A DNA stretch of 64,000 nucleotides from contig NZ_VIWT01000001.1 of NCBI RefSeq assembly GCF_007829815.1, forward strand, positions 5,051,001-5,115,000. Reading direction: 5' to 3'. The notes under the pieces were generated by a model that searched no databases, was not told the origin of the DNA, and was given only the letters and a program-made list of their open reading frames with translations. Source of the stretch: Kitasatospora viridis (lineage in GTDB: Bacteria > Actinomycetota > Actinomycetes > Streptomycetales > Streptomycetaceae). A program made the translations under genes and the position numbers. Below are positions 17,156 to 25,725 of the stretch, piece after piece; positions within the stretch are counted from its first letter, which is position 1, and each line of letters opens with the position of its first letter.

Positions 17156-18964
17156 TCAGCCCGAGGCGGTCACCAGCGCCTCGACCGCGGACGCGTAGTC
17201 GGTCAGCGAGTCGGCCTCGAAGATGGCCTTCACCGAGACCTTGACCCCGAACTCGCGGCGCACCTGCACCGTCAGTTTGGTCGCGGTCAGCGAGTCTCCG
17301 CCGAGGCCGAAGAAGCTGTCCCGGGGTCCGACCGACTCCAGGCCGAGCACTTGCTGCCACAGTGCGCCCAGGCGGTCCGCCGTGGTCGCCGGCAGCCCGG
17401 TCGCCGCCGCCCGGACGGGTCCGGCGGGCTCGGACGGGTCGATCATCGCGCGGACCGCGGCCCGGTCGGCCTTGCCGGTCGGACCCAGCGGCAGCTGGGG
17501 CACGACGTGCAGGCGCGGCCGGGCGGCAGCGGGCAACTGCTCCCGCAGGTGGCCCTCGACCGCATCCAGCGGCGCGCCGGACCGCTCCAGGACCACACCG
17601 GCGTGCAGCACGGTGGCACCGAGGGCGTCGGTGACGGGGAAGACGCAGGCCTGAGCCACGCCCGGCGCGGCCTCCAACGCCACGGTCACCTCGTTGAGTT
17701 CCACCCGGTACCCGCTGACCTGGACCTGCTCGTCCAGGCGGCCGTGGAACCCGAGCAGTCCGCGCTCGTCGATGCTGGCGCGGTCGCCGGTCCGGTACAC
17801 CCGGCGCGGGATGCCGTCGGCGGGGGTGTAGGAGACGAAGCGGGATGCCGTCTGCTCCGGGTTGTTCAGGTAGCCAAGGGCCAACTGGGCTCCGGCGACG
17901 AGCAGTTCACCCTGCTCGCCGGCGGCGACCGGGCGCAGCCGGTCGTCGGCCAGGAACAGCTCGGTGCCGGGCACGGCCCGCCCGATCACCGGCCGCTCGC
18001 CGTCGGCCCGCAGATCCGCCCAGGTCACGTCGACGGTGCACTCGGTGGGTCCGTACATGTTGAGGATCCGCGGCCCCGGGATGTCCCGCAGCCGCTGCCA
18101 CAGCTGGGCCGACACGGCCTCGCCGCCGAGCACCAGCAGCCCGAGCCCGGCGACGGCCTCGGCCCGGCCGGCCAGCAGCATGCTCTGCACCTGGGTCGGA
18201 GTGGCGTCGAGGACGTCGATCCGGTGGTGCACCAGCCAGTCGGCCATCGCCTCCGGGTCGCGACGGGTGGCGTCGTCCACCACCACGCCGGTTCGCCCGG
18301 CGGCCAGGGCCGCCAGGTCGGCGAAGAACGCGTCGGCCGAGATCGGGTTGTTGAACGCGACCCGGTCGAGCCGGCGTTCGCCGTCGCCCTCGCGGAACAG
18401 CAGGTCGCCGTGCACCCGGGTCATGGTCGCCAGGGCCCCGTGCGCCACCTCGACTCCCTTGGGGCGCCCGGTGGATCCGGAGGTGTAGATGACGTACGCC
18501 GGGTTCTCCGGGCCCGGTGCCGACCGGTGCGCGGGGACCGGGTCGTGCGCCGGCACGACGCCGGGAACCACCTCGACCGTCGGCACGGCCAGCTCGGCGA
18601 GCAGCGCGTCGGTCGCGTTCGCGGTGTCCACCACCGCAGCCCGGACGGCGGCGTCGGTCACCCGCCACCGCAGTTGCTCGCGCGGCAGCGCCGGATCCAC
18701 CGGCACCACCACGGCGCCGGCCAGCACGGCGCCGAGCACGCCGATCGACGGCACGAGACCGCGATCGGCGAGCAGCAGCACCCGGTCCCCGCTGCGAATG
18801 CCCGTGTCGTCGAGTCGGGCGGCCAGTGACCGGGCCTGGTCGACGAACTCGCGGAACGTCAGGGAGGTGCCCGCGAATTCCAGGCAAACGGTGTCCGGGT
18901 GCTGTTCTGCCGAAGTCAGGACCAGGGATGTCCAGGCATCTTCCGAGGCCAGGGTGGAACTCAC
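17156..18964 (-). CDS. NRPS adenylation-thiolation didomain protein
   Basis: The 602-residue product has an adenylation domain (A3 YTSGSTGRPKG at 160-170, A5 NMYGPTECTVD, A8 GRLDEQVQVSGYRVEL, A10 lysine in PLGPTGKADR) followed by a carrier domain with the phosphopantetheine serine S558 in LGGDSL. No condensation or thioesterase domain is fused. In the binding-pocket stretch FNNPISADAFFADL (204-217), my hand alignment puts Ala at the position of the amino-binding Asp and Asp one residue later. This may mean a non-alpha-amino acid substrate. The GTG start has GGAGA six bases upstream. It follows the Aat-like gene on the same strand by 73 bp and faces the stand-alone condensation gene of the forward operon. 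Confidence 0.88.
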   Translation of the reverse strand: MSSTLASEDAWTSLVLTSAEQHPDTVCLEFAGTSLTFREFVDQARSLAARLDDTGIRSGDRVLLLADRGLVPSIGVLGAVLAGAVVVPVDPALPREQLRWRVTDAAVRAAVVDTANATDALLAELAVPTVEVVPGVVPAHDPVPAHRSAPGPENPAYVIYTSGSTGRPKGVEVAHGALATMTRVHGDLLFREGDGERRLDRVAFNNPISADAFFADLAALAAGRTGVVVDDATRRDPEAMADWLVHHRIDVLDATPTQVQSMLLAGRAEAVAGLGLLVLGGEAVSAQLWQRLRDIPGPRILNMYGPTECTVDVTWADLRADGERPVIGRAVPGTELFLADDRLRPVAAGEQGELLVAGAQLALGYLNNPEQTASRFVSYTPADGIPRRVYRTGDRASIDERGLLGFHGRLDEQVQVSGYRVELNEVTVALEAAPGVAQACVFPVTDALGATVLHAGVVLERSGAPLDAVEGHLREQLPAAARPRLHVVPQLPLGPTGKADRAAVRAMIDPSEPAGPVRAAATGLPATTADRLGALWQQVLGLESVGPRDSFFGLGGDSLTATKLTVQVRREFGVKVSVKAIFEADSLTDYASAVEALVTASG

Positions 18965-19037
18965 TTGCGTCTCCAGGGGATGGTGTGTGGGCAGCGGCCC
19001 GGAAGGCCGCGGCGAGTTTCGGCCGTCAAGCCGCCCA

Positions 19038-19898
19038 CTAGTTCTTGCCGGACTGCTTGGAACGCGGCACGGAAACGGCGGCAGGGGCCAGTCGTGCGGC
19101 CGGTCGGCGGTCGGTGGAGAAAGCCACTCGCGCGTCGATGTCGCCGACCGTTCCCAGGTATTCCGTGCGGCTCTTCCAATGTGCGCCGAGGCTGCCGAGA
19201 TAATGCTGGGGCCATTGCAGGTCGAGCAGCACGCCAGGATTCCCGGAGAGGCGGTCCTGGGCATCCGCGAAAGCGATTTTCCCGGCGTCGTTCACGGTGT
19301 GGAACGTCGAGTCGATGCTGAACACCGAACCGAAGGCGATGCCGAACACGCCGGCGATGAGTTCCGCGCCGGACCACACCTCGACGCTGTGGGCCCAGCC
19401 CTGCTCGTGAAGCTCCAGCAGTGCTGTCTTCAACGACCCCGTCAGCCACGGTGGTTGACGTTCGGCTGCACAGGCGTCGACCACCTGGGCGAACGCCGTG
19501 TCGGCCGTGGTGGTCCAGTCGTAGGTGTTGCGGAGCAGGCGCCGCAGGGTCTTCGACAGGTGCGCCTCGTTCGGCGCGATCACCGGACGGCTGTCCGGAT
19601 TCCACCAGCGCGTCGCGTAGGGCCCCAGCGGGTGCTCGGTCGGCATGATCCTGATGTTCCCGGAATCCACCAGGTCGGAATACCTGACCTCGTTCTCCTC
19701 GGCGGTGTCCGGATCATCGGTCGGAAGCGGGTAGAAGCCATTCCGGTAGGCGTTCAGAAGTGATTGCGCCGATATGTTCCCGCCCATGACGCAGGGCTGC
19801 TCCGGAAGCGCCCGGTCGAGTTCGACGGCAGACCAGTCGTCCACTGGCACGACAGCAGCTTCTGTCGTCAAGACAGCCCCCCATGTGTACAACGTCAC
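19038..19898 (-). CDS. Aat-like leucyl/phenylalanyl-tRNA-protein transferase family enzyme
   Basis: The 286-residue product shows the Aat (GNAT-fold) landmarks in order: VMGGNISAQSLLNAYRNGFYP, RWWNPDSRPVI, LSKTLRRLLRN, WLTGSLKTALLELHEQGWAHS, VEVWSGAELIAGVFGIAFG, FSIDSTFH and DLQWPQHYLGSLGA. Housekeeping Aat moves Leu or Phe from tRNA to protein N-termini for N-end-rule decay. Here the gene sits directly before an NRPS A-T gene inside a biosynthetic cluster, which suggests recruitment to acylate a small molecule with an amino acid from tRNA. The longer insert PLPTDDPDTAEENE is unlike typical Aat. Start is uncertain: GTG 19898, or a TTG ten codons in that has GGGGGG upstream. Confidence 0.82.
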   Translation of the reverse strand: MTLYTWGAVLTTEAAVVPVDDWSAVELDRALPEQPCVMGGNISAQSLLNAYRNGFYPLPTDDPDTAEENEVRYSDLVDSGNIRIMPTEHPLGPYATRWWNPDSRPVIAPNEAHLSKTLRRLLRNTYDWTTTADTAFAQVVDACAAERQPPWLTGSLKTALLELHEQGWAHSVEVWSGAELIAGVFGIAFGSVFSIDSTFHTVNDAGKIAFADAQDRLSGNPGVLLDLQWPQHYLGSLGAHWKSRTEYLGTVGDIDARVAFSTDRRPAARLAPAAVSVPRSKQSGKN

Positions 19899-20385
19899 TC
19901 ATCTTGCGAATCCGCCGGTCGGGCAGCTTTAGCATACCGAGGCGGCGGGCAGCTGAATCGTATAGGAACATGGAGCGTATGGGTAGCCGTCGACTGGTGG
20001 AGCCGATTTCGGCGGAGCGGGTGGCGATACCGCGACCATGGACGGTAAAGGTGTTCCTGATGGTCTGTCGGATTGCGTTTCCGGGTGATTCGAGCGGATC
20101 GGAAAGCAGGCGGGTGCGCGGCAGGGCGCGACGTCGCCGTGGGGCCGGCGTCGAGGGGCGACCGCCGGCGGACCAAATCGCAAGGACGGCATCGGATCTG
20201 ACGGTTGATCGGATCGGTCTCCCGGCTGTCGTCGGCCGCGCTCCCCGGTGACCGGCGCTCCCCGCTCGACCGCTGCGGAGCGGACGGGCGGCGCCTATGA
20301 TCGCCGAGGCGGCCCGTCCGGGCCCGCCCCGGACGAGATGTGCGCCGTACCCGGTCCGCCAAGACGACGCACGCGAGGAGTCGTC
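19899..20385. other. 487-bp divergent intergenic region
   Basis: No credible gene is seen. The first 150 bp are noticeably more AT-rich than the rest of the window and contain a TATGCT hexamer on the minus strand (19931-19936), about 35 bp before the Aat-like gene, that could be a -10 element. The remainder leads to the MBL hydrolase gene on the plus strand. It presumably carries both divergent promoters. Confidence 0.5.
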
Positions 20386-21240
20386 GTGGGCGCAGGGCAG
20401 GGCGGTACCGGTGGTGGGTTGGACGTGCGGTGGATCCACGGGTCGCCGTCGGCGAAGCACAACACCGACCCCGACATCCAGGTGCACGGGTACGACGAGC
20501 ACACCGTCATCCTGCGGCAGAACAAGGCGGTCGACTACGAGGCACCGTTCCTCTTCCTGCTGTTCGGGCAGGAGCGGGCGGTGCTGATCGACACCGGGGC
20601 GACCGCGTCCCCCGAGTACTTCCCGCTGCGGCGGGTGGTGGACGGGCTGGTCGAGGACTGGCTCGCCCGGCATCCGCGCGACGGGTACCGGCTGCTCGTG
20701 GTCCACACCCACGCGCACGGGGACCACGTGGCCGGCGACGGCCAGTTCGCCGACCGGGCGGACACCACCGTGGTGCCGGCCGACCGTGCGAGCGCGTTCG
20801 CCTTCTTCGGGTTCAGCGCGGCGGACCCGGAGGCCGTGGTGCGGCTCGACCTCGGCGGGCGGGTGCTGGAGTGCCTGGCCACGCCCGGGCACCACGAGGC
20901 GGCGGTCACCTTCCACGACCCGCGCACGGGGTTCCTGCTCACCGGCGACACCGTGTACCCGGGCCGGCTCTACATCGACGACCGGGCCGCGTTCGCCCGC
21001 ACCATCGAGCGGCTGATCGAGTTCTGCGAGCAGCGCCCCGTCAGCCACCTGCTCGGCTGCCACATCGAGATGACCACCGAGCCCGGCGTGGACTACCCGA
21101 TCCGCACCACCTACCAGCCCGATGAGCCGCCGCTCCAGCTGACGGTCCGCCACCTGCACGAGATCCGCGCGGCCCTCGCCGGGGCGGGCGACGGGCCGGG
21201 CCGCCACGTGCTGCCGGACCTGATCCTGGTCGTCAACTGA
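20386..21240 (+). CDS. metallo-beta-lactamase-fold hydrolase
   Basis: The 284-residue product carries the dinuclear metal motif H109-T-H111-G-D113-H114 after strand LLVV, a further ligand in TPGHHEAA, the bridging Asp in LLTGDTVYPG and a late His in LLGCHIEM. This is the glyoxalase II-like branch that hydrolyses thioesters, lactones or phosphoesters. I placed the start at GTG 20386 because GAGGAG lies five bases upstream; the frame is open further back without a better site. It adjoins the biosynthetic cluster but is transcribed away from it, and its substrate is unknown. Confidence 0.82.
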   Translation: MGAGQGGTGGGLDVRWIHGSPSAKHNTDPDIQVHGYDEHTVILRQNKAVDYEAPFLFLLFGQERAVLIDTGATASPEYFPLRRVVDGLVEDWLARHPRDGYRLLVVHTHAHGDHVAGDGQFADRADTTVVPADRASAFAFFGFSAADPEAVVRLDLGGRVLECLATPGHHEAAVTFHDPRTGFLLTGDTVYPGRLYIDDRAAFARTIERLIEFCEQRPVSHLLGCHIEMTTEPGVDYPIRTTYQPDEPPLQLTVRHLHEIRAALAGAGDGPGRHVLPDLILVVN

Positions 21241-21466
21241 CGGTGCCGCAGGCGGCCGCCAGCAGGGCGAGGGCGAGCAGCAGCAGGCCCGCCCCGACGA
21301 GCAGCAGCACGGGCGCGGACGGTCTGCGAGTGCTCTCCAGGTGGCCGGTGGGCGGCACGCCGGGGTGCCGGGCGCGGTGGTGGTCGAGCAGGCGGCGCGC
21401 GCCCTCGGCCCGGGTGAGCCACGGCGTCCTGAAGCCGCACTCGCCGCACCAGTACCGGTCCGCCAC
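21233..21466 (-). CDS. small zinc-finger-like single-pass membrane protein
   Basis: The 77-residue product starts at a GTG with GGGAGG four bases upstream. It has C7-x2-C10 followed by H29/H30 and H34, a C2H2-like metal site, then a Pro-rich linker and one hydrophobic helix (about 52-72) ending near the C-terminus. Its last codons overlap the MBL gene by 8 bp on the opposite strand. The family is unknown to me; the layout suggests a cytosolic zinc knuckle tethered to the membrane. Confidence 0.65.
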   Translation of the reverse strand: MADRYWCGECGFRTPWLTRAEGARRLLDHHRARHPGVPPTGHLESTRRPSAPVLLLVGAGLLLLALALLAAACGTVS

Positions 21467-21618
21467 GATCCCTCCCAAGTGCCCCGCCTGACGGGGTGTC
21501 AGCACCCGATGGTCGGCGTGCCACGGGGGGAAGGAACAGGTCAGCGCACCGGTCATCGCTGACCGGTGGCCGCGCTAGACTCCCTGCGACCTGACGGGGG
21601 AACAGAGGGGGCACGGGG

Positions 21619-24054
21619 GTGCTTGAGCAACTCGGCCCGCTGGTACGGCGGATGCGCACGGACGCTCGACTGACGCAGGAGAAGCTGGCGGAGCTGTCCG
21701 CAGTGAGCGTCAGCACCATCCGCCGGGTGGAGACCGGGCGCGCCGCCGACCTGCGGCTGAGCACGCTCAACCAGCTCGCCGAGGCGCTGAACGCCAGCCC
21801 CGAGGACACCCGGCGGCTGGCGGCCGCGCTGGCGGGCGTCGCGTGGGAGCCGGAGGGCCGGCCCGCGCCCGGAACACCCGCCCCCGCCCCCGCGTCCGGC
21901 CCGCCCGCGCCGCAGCTGCGGCCGGAGCTCGCCGGGCCCGCCGCCGAACTGGCCCGCGAGGTGCGGCGGCGGCTGCGGCGCGAGGAGGAGCAGCGCCGGG
22001 TGCACGACCCGTTCGTGCTGCCGGTGCGCTGGGAGCTCGCGCCGCCGGAGCTGAGCGACCTGCCGGAGAACGTGCTGCTCGTCCCGCCCGGCGGCGCGGT
22101 GCCGGAACTCGACCTGGCGGGCGAGGTGGGCCGGGTCGCCGAGGTCTACCGGCGGGTCTCCTCCGGGCGGCTGGTGGTGCTCGGCCCGGCCGGCTCCGGC
22201 AAGTCGGTGCTCGCGATCCGGCTCGCCCTCGACCTGCTGGAGGCCGGGCCCGAGTGCCCCGAGCGGGTGCCGGTGATCTTCAGCCTCGGCTCCTGGGACC
22301 CGACCGTGCTCTCCCTGCGCGACTGGCTGACCGACCTGCTGCTGCGCGACCACCCGCGGCTCGCCGCCCGGGCCGCCAACGGTGCGACCCTGGCGGCCGA
22401 ACTGGTCCACTCGGAAGCCGTGCTGCCGGTGCTGGACGGCTTCGACGAGATCGCCGAGGGTCTGCGGACCACGGTGCTGGCCAAGCTCAACGAGACCCGG
22501 CTGCCGCTGGTGCTGACCAGCCGCGCGGAGCAGTTCACCGAGGCGGCCGGGCCGGGACGGGCGCCGCTGCTGCTGGCCGCGGCGATCGAGCTGTCCGAGC
22601 TGACCGTGGCCGACCTCGCGCACTACCTGCCCCGGACGGCCCGCGGCACCGCGCGCCCCGGAGGCGCGGACCCGGTCTGGCAGGACGTGCTGGCCCGACT
22701 CGACGCCGCGTCAGCCGAGGCGGCCGAGGCGGCCGAGTCAGCCGAACATGCCGAGCCTGGTGGTCCGGCCGCCCGCCTCGCCGACGTGCTCCGCACGCCG
22801 CTGATGGTGATCCTGGCGCGGACCATGTACAGCGAGTCGGCGGACCGCGATCCGATCGAACTGCTGGACCCGGACCGCTTCCCGACCCGGCACGCGCTGG
22901 AGGAGCACCTGCTGGCCGGCTTCGTGCCGACGCTCTACCGGGACCGGGTGCCCGACCGGGCGCCGGACGGCCGGCGGGGGCCGGCGCGGCGGTGGGGCGC
23001 CGAGCGCGCGCAGCGCTGGCTCGGACACCTCGCCCAGCACCTGGTCGGCCAGGAGCACGACCAGCGCGACCTCGCCTGGTGGCGGCTGGCCGCCTCGCTG
23101 CGCCGCTCGACCCGGGTGCTGGCGGTGGCGGTCACCTGCGCGGTGGCGATCAGCTGCAGCGACTGGCTGGTCGGCCTGGTGGCCTCCCCGGACGGCATCG
23201 GCCAGGTGCTGCTGGACGGCGCGCTGATCGGACCAGTGGTCGGCGTGGCGTTCGCGGCGATGTACGCGGTGCTGATCACCTTCCAGGGCGGGCTGGTCAG
23301 ACCGACCCAGGTGCGGCTGGGCCGGCCCCGCCTGCGGGGGCGGGCGGCGCGCAGCTCGCTGCGGGCGATCGGGGCGCGGTTCTGGGCGGTGCTGCTGGGC
23401 GGCTTCGTGATGGGCGCGGGCGTCGCCGCCGCCACCACCCTGGAGCGCTGGCTGTTCGACGGGCTGCCGATCACCGATCCGCGGGTGCTGGAGGGCACCG
23501 CCGTCAACGTGCTCGGCTTCGGGCTGATCCTCGGCTCGGCCACCGGGCTGGCGGTCGCGGTGGTGACCGCGCTGGAGAGCCCGCTGGACACCAACGCGGC
23601 CGCCTCGCCGGCCGGTCTGCTGGCGGCCAACCGCAGCACGGTCCGGCGCCAACTGCTCTGCCTGGTACCGACCCTGACGCTCTCGATCTGCTTCGGCGGG
23701 TTCCCGGTGGCGGACCTGCTGCAGCCGGTGTTCGGCCCGATGACCTGGGACCTGCCGGACGGCCTGATGCTCGGCGCGATCGGCGGCCTCGGGGGGTCGC
23801 TGGCCTACGTGCTCGCCTTCACCGCCTGGGGCCAGTGGGTCGTCTTCTGCCGGATCTGGCTCCCCGTCACCGGCCGGTTGCCGCGCGACCCGGCCGCGTT
23901 CCTCGACGACGCCTACCAGCGCGGTGTGCTGCGGCAGACCGGCGCCGTGCACCAGTTCCGGCACCTGCGCCTGCAGCACCACCTCGCCCGCACCCACCGG
24001 GAGAGCCGGTCGCGCTACGTGCCGGTCACCTTCGGGGCGCCCGAGCAGGGCTGA
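21619..24054 (+). CDS. HTH-NACHT NTPase with C-terminal membrane domain
   Basis: The 811-residue product has three parts. An XRE-type helix-turn-helix occupies residues 1-75 (LVRRMRTDARLTQEKLAELS, then SVSTIRRVETGR). A NACHT NTPase follows, with Walker A GPAGSGKS near 189 and Walker B VLPVLDGFDEI near 270, and a sensor-like TSRAEQF. The last 300 residues contain about six hydrophobic segments (near 497-520, 530-555, 588-610, 632-655, 676-700 and 715-745). NACHT proteins are STAND switches used in bacterial antiphage defence and signalling. A DNA-binding head with a membrane-embedded tail is an unusual pairing. A GTG start follows GGGGGAACAGAGGGGGCACGG. No partner gene is coupled to it. Confidence 0.82.
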   Translation: MLEQLGPLVRRMRTDARLTQEKLAELSAVSVSTIRRVETGRAADLRLSTLNQLAEALNASPEDTRRLAAALAGVAWEPEGRPAPGTPAPAPASGPPAPQLRPELAGPAAELAREVRRRLRREEEQRRVHDPFVLPVRWELAPPELSDLPENVLLVPPGGAVPELDLAGEVGRVAEVYRRVSSGRLVVLGPAGSGKSVLAIRLALDLLEAGPECPERVPVIFSLGSWDPTVLSLRDWLTDLLLRDHPRLAARAANGATLAAELVHSEAVLPVLDGFDEIAEGLRTTVLAKLNETRLPLVLTSRAEQFTEAAGPGRAPLLLAAAIELSELTVADLAHYLPRTARGTARPGGADPVWQDVLARLDAASAEAAEAAESAEHAEPGGPAARLADVLRTPLMVILARTMYSESADRDPIELLDPDRFPTRHALEEHLLAGFVPTLYRDRVPDRAPDGRRGPARRWGAERAQRWLGHLAQHLVGQEHDQRDLAWWRLAASLRRSTRVLAVAVTCAVAISCSDWLVGLVASPDGIGQVLLDGALIGPVVGVAFAAMYAVLITFQGGLVRPTQVRLGRPRLRGRAARSSLRAIGARFWAVLLGGFVMGAGVAAATTLERWLFDGLPITDPRVLEGTAVNVLGFGLILGSATGLAVAVVTALESPLDTNAAASPAGLLAANRSTVRRQLLCLVPTLTLSICFGGFPVADLLQPVFGPMTWDLPDGLMLGAIGGLGGSLAYVLAFTAWGQWVVFCRIWLPVTGRLPRDPAAFLDDAYQRGVLRQTGAVHQFRHLRLQHHLARTHRESRSRYVPVTFGAPEQG

Positions 24055-24055
24055 G

Positions 24056-24082
24056 GGCCCGCCGGGCTGAGGCCGGCGGGCC
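24056..24082. terminator. 10-bp GC hairpin between convergent genes
   Basis: GGCCCGCCGG (24056-24065) pairs with CCGGCGGGCC (24073-24082) around a 7-base loop, immediately after the NACHT stop and just before the end of the convergent DUF4190 gene. Confidence 0.7.
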
Positions 24083-24091
24083 GACGCGGTG

Positions 24092-25540
24092 TCAGACGGA
24101 GCCCGGCGCCGGGGCGCTGCTCGCACCACCGCTCGCGCCGCCGCCACCTGAGCCGCCACCGTCACCGCTGCCGCCTCCGCTGCCGCTGCCGTCACCCGGC
24201 AGGTCCGGGACGGCGGGGTCGGGTGCGGTCGCCGTGTCGTGGTCGGTGAGCGAGAAGGCGGTGCGGGCGGCGGTCTCGGCGACCAGCGGGTTGTCGGCCC
24301 GCACGGCCTGCCGGTAGGCCCCGACCGGGTCGTCGGTGTTGTCGGCCGCGGCGGTCCAGACGGGCTGGTCGGCCTGGAGGGTGCTGGTCAGGGCGGCGAT
24401 GCCGTCCTTCGCGGCGCCCGACCACTGGGTGCTGCCGATCGCGGTCAGCGCGCCGCCGATGCCGTCGGCGATGCCCTGCGCGGTGGCACTGGCCTGGGCC
24501 GGGTCGGTCACCTGGATGGCCAGCGCCTTCTGCCGGAGCTCCAGGTGGCTCAGCACCGTCAGCAGGTTCTGCTGGTCCTGCGTCAGGGTGGTGCCGTCCA
24601 GGCGCACCGAGCCCTTGCCCGGGCCGCTCGCCCTGTGCAGGAAGCAGACGGCCAGGTGGCCGCTGCGGTCCCAGGTGGCCGGGGAGTCGGGGTAGAGGAA
24701 GCGGATCTGGTAGGAGCCGCCGAGCACGTCCCGGGCCCACGGGTCGGTGACGTAGGTGTGCTCGGTGGTCGAGCAGTCCAGGGACGCCTGCCGGTAGGTG
24801 TCCCGCAGGCCCGGGTAGCCGGAGCCGCCGGCCAGCGGGGCGGTGCTGAACACCTCGCCGTAGTGCGGCTGGGCGCAGTCCACGGGGGTGCGCGCGGCGC
24901 CGCTGTCACCGGTGGCCTCGTTGAAGCAGGTACCGGGCTTCCAGGCGAAGACGCCGCTCGGGCCGGCGGCCGGGGCCGCTGCGCTCGGGCCGCCGGGCGC
25001 GGACAGGCCCGGTGCGGACGGGCCCGGCGCGCCGGAGCCGGTGCGGACGTAGAAGTGGAACCCGCCGGTCGCCATCACGACCACGGTGCAGAGCAGTCCG
25101 ATTGTCCCGAGCACCAACCCGGCCACGGCCAGGCCGCGCCCGCGCTCGTGCTGGTGCCGCGGCTTGCCCAACTGGCTGAGCGCGCCGACGCCCAGGCCGA
25201 TGGCGACCGGCCAGAGGCAGCAGATGATGCCGGTGACGAGGGAGCCGATGGCCAGCCCGTTGGTGCGCGACGGGGCCGGGTGGCCGAAGCCCGGCGCGCC
25301 GGGGTAGGGCGAACTGGGGTAGGGCGAACCGTACGGCGCGGCAGGGGGCGTGGCGTAGGGATTGGGCGCACCGCCGGCCGGGGGCGTCACGTCCCACAGC
25401 GCCGCGTCCTGCGGCGTCCCGTCCTGCACCGGCACGTCCTGCACCGGCACGTCCTGCACCGGCACGTCCTGCACCGGCACGTCCTGTGCCGGTGCGTGCT
25501 CCGGTTCCTCGTCCCGCGGTGTCCCGGTCGAGTCCGTCAT
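24092..25540 (-). CDS. DUF4190/septum-formation-like membrane protein
   Basis: The 482-residue product has a disordered Asp/Pro/Gln-rich start with a PVQDV repeat, a proline/tyrosine-rich segment, then two membrane helices (about 99-125 and 138-160) matching DUF4190 (TNGLAIGSLVTGIICCLWPVAIG). A large extracytoplasmic region with the Cys-containing start PGTCFNEATG, VDCAQPHYGEVF and the later SGHLAVCFLHR resembles the Septum_form domain. A Gly/Ser-rich tail ends the protein. It is a membrane-anchored surface protein of unknown function, common in actinomycetes. The gene is monocistronic. Confidence 0.72.
   Translation of the reverse strand: MTDSTGTPRDEEPEHAPAQDVPVQDVPVQDVPVQDVPVQDGTPQDAALWDVTPPAGGAPNPYATPPAAPYGSPYPSSPYPGAPGFGHPAPSRTNGLAIGSLVTGIICCLWPVAIGLGVGALSQLGKPRHQHERGRGLAVAGLVLGTIGLLCTVVVMATGGFHFYVRTGSGAPGPSAPGLSAPGGPSAAAPAAGPSGVFAWKPGTCFNEATGDSGAARTPVDCAQPHYGEVFSTAPLAGGSGYPGLRDTYRQASLDCSTTEHTYVTDPWARDVLGGSYQIRFLYPDSPATWDRSGHLAVCFLHRASGPGKGSVRLDGTTLTQDQQNLLTVLSHLELRQKALAIQVTDPAQASATAQGIADGIGGALTAIGSTQWSGAAKDGIAALTSTLQADQPVWTAAADNTDDPVGAYRQAVRADNPLVAETAARTAFSLTDHDTATAPDPAVPDLPGDGSGSGGGSGDGGGSGGGGASGGASSAPAPGSV
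25421..25495. repeat. 15-bp coding tandem repeat (PVQDV units)
   Basis: GTCCTGCACCGGCAC occurs four times perfectly (25421-25480) and once degenerately (25481-25495). On the minus strand it encodes repeated PVQDV in the N-terminal tail of the DUF4190-type protein. Exact nucleotide identity between units indicates recent slippage expansion. Confidence 0.9.
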
Positions 25541-25725
25541 ACCCCTGCCCCCCAGTGCACTGCCCCGCCGCCGCTCGTTTGCGGACGGACTCTAGCGGAC
25601 CCGTGAAGATCCCTTCACGGCAGGTGGCCCGCCCCTCGGCGGCCCGCAGGCGCCGGTAGCCGACGAACCGTCAGGTACTACTGTGGGCAGCTCGTTCCCG
25701 CACCACCGGCGAGGAGGAGACCGCA

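Noticed and set aside
25421..25495. CRISPR-like array
   Set aside because: The units are contiguous without spacers and encode PVQDV in frame.
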